NCBI GenBank assembly: GCA_026874595.1
Contig: CM049317.1
Location: 49,192,401-49,256,400, forward strand
Length of the DNA stretch: 64,000 nt
DNA from: Sipunculus nudus
Lineage: Eukaryota; Annelida; Sipuncula; Golfingiida; Sipunculidae
Reading direction: 5' to 3'
Notes under the pieces: model-generated
Told to the model about the DNA's origin: nothing
Databases searched by the model: none
The model's input: only the letters and a program-made list of their open reading frames with translations
Position numbers and translations under genes: made by a program
Shown: positions 1 through 9,945 of the stretch, piece by piece
Position numbering within the stretch: the stretch's first letter is position 1
Layout: every line of letters starts with the position of its first letter

Positions 1-160
1 TTGCGGAATTGCTACATGGGGACTCAGTGTATGGCCGTCGGCGGTTCACCCTACCGGTGGCTTCAGGGAACTACAAAGTTGCTAAATTGCCGGCAATTTG
101 CGGAATTGCTACATGGGGACCCCTCAGTGTATGGCCGTTGGCGGTTTACCCTACCGGTGC
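1..160. repeat. Direct repeat of ~60 bp
   Basis: Bases 1-59 and 98-159 are near-identical (both contain gcggaattgctacatgggga and ctaccggtg), differing by a 3-base insertion and a few substitutions. The array may continue left of the window. No coding frame persists across both copies. Confidence 0.75.
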
Positions 161-304
161 ATTCAGTTTTCGCCTGGGGCTCCCTCTGCTGGAGGATTAA
201 TAGAACCATTGTTCAATGAAAGAGAAAATGCAATGCGGAAAATCTAAAATCCCCATAAGCTTAAGTACAGGCCCTTCCTCAAAACCGACAGCTCCCCACC
301 TCCC

Positions 305-1085
305 TCGATACCAATATATCAATTCAAACTCAAGTTATCATCTAGATACAAAATTTGTGGACAGATGGCTCCTTGACCTTTGACCTTGTGACCCAAAAGT
401 CAATAGGGTTCCTCCCTTAAAATGCCTCGACAATCTTTTTGAAGATGTAGGTCATGTGACCCAACCCTGGACCTCGATCGTGACCTCGAAAAAAGAGATT
501 CTATATTTTGTTGAGGGCGAATAATAAATCAAGTTTTAAACCAACTTGTCATATCAAAAAGAGGAGTTATGGTCTGGATACAAATTTCTGGTAAGATTAC
601 CCTTGATACCTCGACCTTTTACCCCTAAAATCAGTAGGGTTCGTCTGTTATTGGTAGATGAGATATATATGCAAGATAAGAGGTTTGGGATAAAAAGTCC
701 GGCTTAAAATGTCTCGAAAATCTTTTTTTTTAATATATGTGTCCTATGACCTTGACCTTTGAAATCTTAACTGAAAATGGTTTTTGCTTTAGCGTTGGGC
801 CATATAGGTCAAGTTTGAAATCCATATGTTAATTCAAACTGGATTTCAGACAAACAGTTAACAGATGGACAGACGGATGGACAGGGTGATTAATAAAATA
901 GCACCAGCTTCCCCGCTAATAAATTAAATGAATTTTTAGCATATCTTTACAAATGCTTTGGAAAAGATTTACAAAATAAATTATTGCTGTTTTGATATGG
1001 ACGAATGCAAAGTGGAGATCGTTGTTTAAGTTATGAACTTTTACAAAATAATATTTGCATGTTCTACTGAATGGGCAAACTATTT
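305..1085 (+). repeat. Dispersed repeat, copy 1 (TGACC-rich, ends near a GACGGA tract)
   Basis: This stretch aligns in the same orientation with about 26775-27555. Shared blocks include atgcctcgacaat, catctaga, the acagacggatggacagg tail and the following ttaaattattgctgttt region. It is rich in tgacc/gacct half-sites and has no conserved reading frame. I treat it as a decayed interspersed repeat of a type common in bivalve genomes; its class is unknown to me. Confidence 0.75.
374..394 (-). promoter_or_regulatory. DR1/DR2 cluster of nuclear-receptor half-sites
   Basis: Read on the minus strand, AGGTCA occurs twice with a 1-base spacer (perfect DR1, 374-386), and a third half-site (389-394) follows at 2-base spacing. 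DR1 elements are known targets of RXR/HNF4/COUP-TF-type receptors. Here the sites sit in a dispersed repeat, so function is speculative. Confidence 0.3.
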
Positions 1086-1499
1086 TATAATATTCCCAGT
1101 CTCTATTATTGAGATAGTGGCACTTTGTTCTTGTACAGTGACGGATGTAACTTGTGTAAGCAATGACAAATCGTGACATGGACAAGATGGCACTCAAACA
1201 TTGTCGTGCAACTCCTTTTAAACAACGCCCGTTTTCGGTCTTGAAGTGTCAGGAACGAAGCCGAGTGTGCCCAAAGGGCTCATTTTCATATAGACTCTTA
1301 TAGCCATATAAATTTCGAAAAGGATTTCGCCGCGCTATGTATGAGAAACAATTAACGCAGTAACTCGAACCAATTCAACTCAGCAATAGAAAATATCAAA
1401 TAAAGTTTTAACCATCCAACGCACCATTTTTTTTAAATTAATGAAACTGGAGTTCACAACTGGGCAATGCCATGATGTTCAAAACGAACTTTAGCCAGT
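1086..1499. other. Unique-looking AT-rich spacer
   Basis: I see no exon, RNA gene or repeat in this stretch. The frames open here lack splice sites or motifs. Confidence 0.4.
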
Positions 1500-1825
1500 A
1501 CCTATAACAGGAGAGCCGTTGGCATGGTGTACATACAGCAGTAAACAGGAGGGTCGTGTTTTTTTTTTTGTAAAACAGCGTTGACAGGAGAGCCGTCAGC
1601 ATGGTTTATATATAGTCTTAACAGACTATAGAGGGTCGTCTTCTTTTTTGTAGAATAGAGTGTAAAAAAGAAAGCCGTCTGCATGATGTAACATATAGTA
1701 TAAACAGTGGGGCAGTTAGTAAGATGTATAAAAGAGTAAACAAGAGAACAATCAGCATGGTGTAAAATGGAATGAAATCAGTAGACCTGTCAGTATTGCG
1801 TAAAATAAACAGGAGCCGTCACTTT
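1500..1825. repeat. Degenerate ~39-bp tandem repeat
   Basis: About eight or nine imperfect units contain variants of acaggagagccgtcagcatg, with T-runs inserted in two units. Unit starts recur near 1507, 1546, 1585, 1668 and 1741. Units diverge strongly, so this is an old minisatellite. Confidence 0.55.
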
Positions 1826-2411
1826 CCATTCAAGAAGTGTTGAACACTACCGAAGCAATATGTCGTTAAGGGGTTTGTTCATTTCTGAACATTCATGATG
1901 ATTCTCCAAAATTTACCATCGTAATATCCTTTTTAATATTTTCTGTGATACATTGTCATCCTCATCAGTGAAATACACCGTGACAAGAATAATAGCTGAT
2001 GGAACAGTTATCCAAATTACTTTTTTGTGGTTTAAATAGTTTGTTAAACATAACACGTTGCCTCAAATGAGATTTCCCTATCCAAATGTTCCCTAAAGCC
2101 GTATTTAGCAGTTTCTCAGATGATTAGTAGAAACAAAAAAGAAACTTTTCAATATGTGGCTTATAGCTAAACGAGCTTGTCGGAAAAATAGCTTATTCAC
2201 AATTTTGAGCGCAAGAAAAAATCGCTTACATTTAATAGCATTTCTTTAATTGTTAATATAATGCGGTGTACAAATACAGACCTTGTGCTGTGTGTGGTAA
2301 AACTATATATGAACAGGTTTAAGTGACAATTTCTCTCAACGACCAAAATGTTTCTAAATCAGGATTATCTGTAAGTCGACGAGATCGTATATTGTTATAC
2401 GATTGTTATAT

Positions 2412-2416
<5 letters not shown>
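1826..2416. other. Spacer without a recognisable gene
   Basis: AT-rich sequence. I find no CTLD motif, splice-flanked frame or repeat. Confidence 0.4.

Positions 2417-2462
<46 letters not shown>
2417..2462. repeat. (TA)n microsatellite
   Basis: Uninterrupted TA dinucleotides. Confidence 0.95.
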
Positions 2463-2468
<6 letters not shown>

Positions 2469-2479
2469 TCGCGGTGCAC

Positions 2480-2720
2480 ATATAAGCGTTCTAACTTCCT
2501 TGCCTAAAAGCCTGCTTTTCTTGCGAAGCGGTTGGAATCCAGGACTCCTGTGCATGCCGTGCCGGTTCGATTCCACGATCGGCCCACCAGTCATTTCTCA
2601 TCCTGTGACATTTTGCGCTTAACGTCGGGCCGGGAAGTGGTAGTTTATGTCATTACCTCTACCCAGTTCACCGATGTGACCCCCGGGCTTGTAACCCTGC
2701 ATTTGTTCGTTCACAATCTG
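2480..2720 (+). mobile_element. tRNA-derived SINE-like repeat
   Basis: A canonical Pol III box B (ggttcgattcc, 2563-2573) sits in a tRNA-arm-like context about 30-40 bases after gcgaagcggttgg, which resembles a box A. A GC-richer body follows to about 2700. The tRNA fold is incomplete, so this is more likely a SINE head than a tRNA gene. Family not determined. Confidence 0.45.
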
Positions 2721-4058
2721 CTTGTATACAGACCATGTTTTAGTTTTATCTGGTGCTGACACCTGGTAGAACATCTTGGCACTTTTATATATAAAATAAC
2801 TGGAGTCGTATTTACTCTCTTGAGTGCGTCTTCCATTAAATAGTTTTGTTTTATTCTAGCACGGAGGAATCCAGCTATTAATGGCTGCCAGGATACCCTT
2901 TCTTCCGCAACTGATTCCATCTAGTGCCGTAACAAAGCAAGGAAATTTTGTTATTTTTACATATGTTTTAGCCTCTGACTTTGCGTTTCTGATCATAATT
3001 TAATTTATGCAAAATATCTTATTCTACAATATTCACCCTCGAGGGATCTAAGATAAATATCAATAAGCAGCAAGGAAACTGGCAGTAATACACTCTGTCA
3101 TTACTTAAAACCATATTTTCTATGGTTTTGTTGCATTTCAACATCATAGTTTATCTAATATAAATAATAAAGACCTGACAACTAATTTTGCCCAACTCCC
3201 ATTAACCCCTGTCTATGGACACGAATATTATAAATCACATTATCGAATTACGGGGTAGGGTTATTGTCAAATGGCAGCTGATTTAAAATTTAAATGAATA
3301 AAATTTTTGGTACAACTTTTCTGTTTGGGGATTATTAACAAAAAGGAAGCTAGGGCATGATTTTCTTTTCTGTTGCATTCTAACTCATATTCCTGTCCGA
3401 AAAAAAAAAGAAAAATCCTGCGTGGTCTATTGGAAACTGAAACATGTTATGTTACGCTTCCTATAATAACAAAGTAGGTATACCAAATTGTTGGATCTGT
3501 TACAGTTGCTTATGCAATTTTTCGAACTATATACATTTTTCACTTTGACGAATCATTGATATGTTGATACACTTATTAATTGATCGTTACAATTGAGTAA
3601 CAGTTATGAATACAAATCGATGAGTACTAAAAGTAAGCAACTGTAAAGGATATATAATTATGAAATTGGTAAATTTATGCAAATGCTCTCATATAATATG
3701 CAAACTTAAACATAACACCATTGGTAAATGACATAATACTTGGTTGAAACAAGCAACATACATTTTATTGTTTTATAATATAAAACCAATTTGAATTTTT
3801 TACATCTGACACATTTAGTAAAGAAAAACGGACATTTTGATAAATGCAAATTAGATAAATAGCTCAAGGGTGATAAAGTTAAATTATTTGGATCGCATAT
3901 CAGCACATTGAAAAGCAAGAATCCACCATAAAACACATGTTATACCTGACTTCAAAGTAAATCTCTGTCGCTGCCCGATTATATCGTGAGTGTGGGTTTT
4001 ATTCAGATTTGTTGTTACCCTGTCTGTTTTTTTCGTTCTGTCTCCTGACTGTATGACA

Positions 4059-4061
<3 letters not shown>
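2721..4061. other. Intergenic spacer
   Basis: AT-rich sequence with short homopolymers; no supported gene seen. The open frames here are short and unsupported. Confidence 0.4.
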
Positions 4062-4106
<45 letters not shown>

Positions 4107-4115
4107 ATATAATAT

Positions 4116-4150
<35 letters not shown>

Positions 4151-4170
4151 ATGTTTGTATATATAATTAT
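4062..4170. repeat. TA-rich microsatellite block
   Basis: Interrupted (TA)n tracts immediately upstream of the first lectin gene. Confidence 0.9.
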
Positions 4171-4402
4171 GTGTGTCAAGGATAATTGTTGTGCGTAAAG
4201 CTGTGTGATAAGAGCATTACCTTAAAATAGAAAGTGCAAGCTACTTTTCCTGTGACTTCCTGATACATAAGTTTAACAATATATGCTGTCAAATCCGGCT
4301 TGTTTTGTCCAATTAAATATTTACATCCCAGCAAACCTGTTAGCGAATGATATAAGAACAGGATTGCGTTAGTAATCACTTAACTGTTCATCTAGGGAGG
4401 TG

Positions 4403-4409
4403 TATATAA
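4403..4409 (+). promoter_or_regulatory. TATA box of lectin unit A
   Basis: tatataa lies 45 bases upstream of the start codon at 4454, placing transcription start near 4433-4438 and giving a very short 5' leader. Position and context fit a core promoter; this is prediction only. Confidence 0.5.
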
Positions 4410-4453
4410 CCTCAGTGCATCAGGGACAGCACCAGGGCTTATCAGTGGTAAAG

Positions 4454-7070
4454 ATGATTTGTGTTTTAATAATTCACTTATTCCTGTGTACAAAACTGAC
4501 TTCCTTGGTGTGGGGGAAAAGCCAGGTGTCAGGTGAGGCATGTTTTAGCAAAATGAATGAATTCAACAATACTGATCTTTTGAAGGGAAGTACCGACTTA
4601 AGAGTCGCATATTGTACAGAATAGGATGAACAAATTTGTTAATGGTTATAGATAGTAAACGTTTTACTTAGGTCGCTTTACCCATTCTATACCGCTGTCT
4701 CAATATTCATGTTATAATGTTTATTATATATCGGTAAATATAGCTTAGGTAAGGTTTTAGTGTAGTCCGATTATTTGAAATGCAAGGCATACCGTGTAAA
4801 ACATGCTCAAACATAAGAAATAATCATAGAACTTGATTTCTGATATTCAACGTCGATTTCAATATCTTTTAAAATTTGGTTTCATTTTTTTTGGCTGGAT
4901 ACCTAAATCACAAAGAGCGACATACAATATAAGAACCAGTTCTAATAATCAAACTCCCCTAGCTTAAACGGATATAATAAGACATTTAAAAATGATCGTT
5001 GTTATGCATAAATATATATTCTGAACTATCCTTATAGGTCTACGCCGGTTAGGGTGCATTGGTGGCGTGTGCTTTTATCATGGTAGAACATCACATATAT
5101 TGAATCAGTCAAATGCTGAAGACTTTTGCTGGAGTCGTGGTATGAGACTTCCCGGAGATCTGAAGGTCACACAGCTGCTTACCTTGTGGAACTCCGTGGG
5201 ATTACCTCATCATAGAGTTTGGCTCTCCTACAGACGAAAGTATTACAACACGTGGACACCTATTTACAAGCTAGGTTAGGTATAATAATCCCCATGTAAT
5301 TTATCAAATATGTAGTACAACCATCATCTGGTAAAATTCTGATAAAAGAGACGTCTTTAACTAGTTTACATTGTTTTCATCAGGTTAACGCTATTCTACA
5401 TCCATTTATAGTCTTTATCAGGTTAAAACTACTTTATGTACACGCCATAGATTAAATTGAAGTCATATAGATGATAATTTAAATCCTACTGAAATGCCTA
5501 AAATGCATCGTAAATATTCAGTAAACGGATTATGCTTCTACGTTTGAACACATATTATCAATTTAGGATATTTGTGTCACGTATATATACATGAACACTC
5601 AGGTAGCTGGCATCCAGTGATAACACCAAGACACAATGCCAACTGCCTGGTGCTGAAGCTGCAACGACAACAGATGATTCAAATTGAGAATGTGAATTGT
5701 TTCTCCTATTCTGTGCAGGCATTCTTTTGTTTCGTCTCAGGTATCTAAATTATATAATTTATTTTATTGTATGGGGAATAGCACACCACGGATATCTTTT
5801 TGTAATTTGCAATTTCACCCTCAAAATTTTGTTTATAACGCAATTTTCATCTGGCTGGTGGCACTGAACCCTGTCGACCGGGATTATTTTCTAAATAAAG
5901 AAAAAATATATATAAATATATGTATTATCAAACAGGTCTGTTTACTGTTGATTCAGAATGCCCCACTTGTACACATTGGTCCTGTCATCACCTTCAGAAC
6001 GGATGTTTGTTGTTACGCTACGGAAGACTGACCTGGTTTGAGGCCAGGGCGGAGTGTGAGATGGCGGGAGGACACCTTTGGTGTCCTGGTAACGATTTTG
6101 AAAAGCAGGTAATGACCTGGAAGAGCTTGACGTCAGCTTTGATTCCTGGAGATGCATGGATAGGATGGAGGATGGAGGACTGGGTGGATGAGGCTTCAGG
6201 TAAAAGCAATAATAAACATATAGATAAAATAATTCGAACACTTCCAATGGTATAGGTCACCTTATATGAAACCATAAATTTTAATCTCTAGACACTTGAT
6301 TAAATACACGTGTCGCAGGAGTATCAAGAAGAATAAAGAAAAACGTCAGTGCTGTCTTAGTAATTTGGATCAGAGTAGGCAGTGTATAAGTCTGTTGCGA
6401 AAACATTTTGGAAAAGATACCAGAACGGTCCCAAAAAGGTCCTAATTTATTCGTGTATTATCATCATCCAAAAAAGACGAGATTTCAAAACGACGTATAT
6501 TAAAACATTTAAATAGTTAAAAACCCATTTAATAACAATCACAATAAACAATCATAGTGTGTGTAACAGTTAAAATTTAACTTAAACGTGTTTTGAATGT
6601 TATGTAGTTATTTTGTAAATAAAGAAGTTATTAACGAAAACAATCATAACGAGCTTTTATCTGTGTTGCTTGCGGGGACGACTTTGTGTTTATATAAATT
6701 CAGATCAACATAAATATCCATTGCTTCCGAGGTTTGACAGAGAGGCTGAAACTGCGGACGGAAGTTTTTCTTGTGTCGTTCTTTCACCAAATCTTCCATA
6801 CGGTTGGCTAGTTGAAAGTTGTTTTAATAAAGCAGATGTTGTTTGTGTAAAAGGTGAGCAATGTGTAACTTTAAACGATACAGAGGAACATTTCTGCAAA
6901 ATAACATAATAATCATTGAATATATTTAAGAGGTATTATTATTGGCTCTCTTATTTTGATATATGAGTATATGTTTTATTAACAACGTGGGGGAAATGAG
7001 ATTATAATCTTATTTTTTTCAGATCAGCAATATGCTAAGGCAACAAGTGCAGTGACAACTTTTCTGGGTG
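4454..7070 (+). CDS. Two-CTLD lectin-like receptor/secreted protein, unit A (six exons)
   Basis: Predicted exons are 4454-4532, 5038-5274, 5603-5740, 5936-6199, 6704-6853 and 7023-7070. All have AG/GT boundaries and every junction is phase 1. Exon 1 encodes a hydrophobic signal peptide starting MICVLIIHLFLC. Exons 2+3 form CTLD1: RGMRLPGDL and VWLSYRR in the first half, then NCLVLK, NCF and FFCF. Exons 4+5 form CTLD2: TWFEARAEC, AGGHLW and DAWIGW, then FSC, ESCF and VVCVKG. All four canonical CTLD cysteines are present in each domain, with extra N-terminal cysteine pairs typical of long-form CTLDs. No EPN or QPD calcium/sugar motif is visible, so glycan binding is doubtful. Exon 6 is a short Thr/Ser-containing linker. 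The 3' end is uncertain: candidate last exons lie at 7419-7456 or 8489-8613, or the transcript may run on into unit B as a four-CTLD protein. Confidence 0.75.
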
Positions 7071-7418
7071 GTAATTTATTCTATTTATTTCAATTTATGC
7101 TAACCTTTAGACTGATGTTCTCAGTATTTATACACACCCTTCATGATTGTTGAAGATAAGTGGTTAAAAATATTGTTTTTTTTATTGAGCATCACGGTAT
7201 GACATGGTTGTAAGAAACGTACAGAGAAGGTTTCGCTGGTTATCCATATCTAATGACTTTTGAAATAGAATAAGAGGATTTCATAATAAATAAAGTTAAT
7301 AATGTTGTCATAACATCTATCTTTTATGTTAGATTAATCTTTTTATTTCTTCCATTTAACAGATTTATCGAATGTATCATAATCAATCATTCATAACTTT
7401 TAGATTTAATTCTTGTAG

Positions 7419-7456
7419 GCACTGAAGATATCTATTGCATGTCAGTTCAGTTCTAA
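7419..7456 (+). CDS. Candidate short terminal exon of unit A
   Basis: After a cttgtag acceptor, phase-1 joining from exon 6 gives a 12-residue tail containing EDIYCMS and then TAA. It faintly resembles the short last exon of the 54-kb unit (DIHACF, then stop). Weak evidence based on phase and position only. Confidence 0.25.
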
Positions 7457-7848
7457 AGGAATTATATTTTCTTGGATGCCTCATGAATGCCTTTCCTTGT
7501 TATTTCCCGTAATATATAACTGCATGAGTAATATATATATATATATATATTACATAAATATATCAGGATTAAACATTCATATTAGAGACTAACAGGGATA
7601 TCCACTTAGCTACTGATTAATACACATTTGCTGTAAATAAAGAAAACATTGTTCTACTTAACCATGACGTTATAAGTTAATTTTAAGTTAATTGCCGGCT
7701 GTAGGCGATATCACCTTTAATTATTACAGCATTATTTAGTGTACATATATATGTACATATATACATATATACGTATATATGCACATACATGTACATTTAT
7801 GTTTTCATATACATTTATGTACATACATATATATATATATATAGGCAT

Positions 7849-7895
<47 letters not shown>

Positions 7896-9313
7896 CCATA
7901 AAAAATTATCTCTAAAAACAGTACACTACTTATACAAATCGATGTTAACTTATGTTACACCACTTTGCTATTTTTACTTTATCTTAATAACAAAGAATGA
8001 AAGGTTTTTTTTCTTCAGATTTTACTTTATGATAGCATCTTCATTAATATGAAATACGAAAGTGCTATGACGTTTAAGGGTAAGTTGTATTGTGCTTTTA
8101 AGGAACAGAATAAAAATTTATTTTGCTGATCACATTAGATTATAAGGATGTTCGCTGACTTTGTAGCTGCCATTAAAATCCGAGTATCACGAACTGGGTA
8201 TTAATCAGTTCATTCTGTCCTTATAATATAACCATGGTTACGACAAAAACAGTGATACATTCAACATATCTAAGATTTTTAAATATATACTTATTACTGT
8301 TACAGTAATTACTAATTACTACAATTACTCTACTATAATAAATGTTTGATGGTTAATGATTTTCTGTTCACTAAGAATAAAATGAAACCATGTGAACAAC
8401 AGATGTGGTTAATCTCCACTTGTAAAACAAATAAAGCCAGTTCTAAGCAATATTAGATTTCGCCAATTCGACTCATAAACTGATATAGTGCCATATTATA
8501 AACATTACATCAAAATCATGGATACAGTAGTTATTACATCAGTCGTTATTGTAACAGTGGTTATTACGAACATTGGAAAGAAAAAAAATCATATAATGGC
8601 ATGTGAATACTGAGCGTTTGTTTCTCATGTATTGTGTCGAGATGGTCGAACTTCATTATGTAATAAGTTCATAGGGTACTCAACGTGCTCCAGACACTTA
8701 ACTTCTGGGTTGTATCGGATTTATTATACATGCAGTGATATAAATATTCTGTACCTATCAGAAGCTAACCGGAGTTATATGTATTGTCAAGCCTTCATTT
8801 ATTCCTGCACTAATATGAATAATCAGTTGTTTCAGTAGGGTTGTGGGTAATTGTCCGAAAAAAAACACAGGCACACTTATCTCCGGGGTCCCGCAGTAAC
8901 GGGTCCCCAGCGGGAGTTTACTTATATTTAAGCGGTTACGGGTGAAGTGACCTGGAAGTTGTTTTGACCCGTTGAAGTTATTTATTGTTATTTAGATTTC
9001 TACCTGGATAAACATATTTGAAATTGTCAGTGCATTACTTTTGATGATAATGTAATAAGGAGCAGCACAAAGGTCTCCATACACTATTGACTGTTACCTA
9101 CAGGTATATAGGATAAATTAGATGTTAGTACTATGTCAACATTGTCACCGATAGAGCAAATAATCCATAATCATGAGTTACTGGAAAGAGGGATAACCGG
9201 ATGATTTAAGAGTCGACGCAGGTAAAGGTCGAAGAACTGCAATGGAAAACTGAGACCAGTCTCTCAGGAGCTGAGTTTATCTGAGTTCACTACATAGCCA
9301 AGTCGGACTTCAG
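7457..9313. other. Spacer between lectin units A and B
   Basis: Contains TA/CA microsatellites (about 7536-7552 and 7740-7890) and no signal-peptide exon convincingly assignable to unit B. A GC-rich patch near 8880-8920 repeats gggtcccg/gggtcccc and could fold, but has no recognised identity. Confidence 0.45.
8489..8613 (+). CDS. Candidate transmembrane/terminal exon of unit A
   Basis: A phase-1 frame after a tag acceptor encodes a hydrophobic segment with VVIVTVVI, a KKK stop-transfer-like run and a stop at 8611-8613. It occupies the place where unit B has its membrane exon. The polypyrimidine tract is poor and the DNA is of low complexity, so this may be chance. Confidence 0.25.
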
Positions 9314-9516
9314 ATTGATGTTTGTTGCTGAATTATCGATATTTCGTCCAAAATGAATCAGTCTGCAGCTGAAGTATTTTGCCGGGGACAAGGAATGGAA
9401 CTTCCTGGAGATCTGGGCCTTGCAGAGCTTCATGACTTGGCAAATTTCACCGGATCAAATCATCCGAAGATCTGGCTCTCTTACAGACGACACGTGGCTA
9501 CCAGTTGATAAACCAG
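9314..9516 (+). pseudogene. Decayed CTLD first-half exon of unit B
   Basis: This is the paralogue of unit A exon 2 (5038-5274): it keeps GMELPGDLGL and IWLSYRR against GMRLPGDLKV and VWLSYRR. It carries a TGA at 9329-9331 where unit A has a codon. An 11-base deletion after the YRR codons (after 9490) shifts the frame so that the final W-x-P block is out of phase. The donor (accag/gtgcac, 9516/9517) survives. The exon cannot encode an intact domain in this sequence. Confidence 0.75.
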
Positions 9517-9945
9517 GTGCACTTTTTCTGATTCACCCGACAGAAAGTTAAAATCGGCCGAGAGTTAAAAGAAACAAACAATAAATCTCAAAGAAACCTA
9601 GTTATTTAATTATTATTATGTAATTTGTTATAGATATTAACGTCCCTGAAAGTTCATGTATGACTTCTATCATATTTCTTTTCTTAGGAGTTTGTTAGTG
9701 AAGTACTAGAGGTCAAAGGCCGCTCCTATAAACAGTGCTGTGCTCAAAATTTATTTATTCAATTAATTTATTGAACACTTATTACCATGATTTTAAATTT
9801 TATGCATCATAAAATATTATGTATAATACATGTATCGTATATTATAGTATATTCTGATATGTACCGTGTAGATGGATTTAGAAAAATAATGAACATGCTA
9901 AATATGAAGAAAGTTAAACTAATATAAGACTATAAACACATTCAG

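Noticed and set aside
2523-2590. Functional tRNA gene
   Set aside because: Box B is good, but I could not fold a full acceptor and anticodon arm; more consistent with a SINE head.
2323-2622. 99-codon frame rich in Tyr-Ile repeats
   Set aside because: Mostly translation of a (TA)n microsatellite and a SINE.
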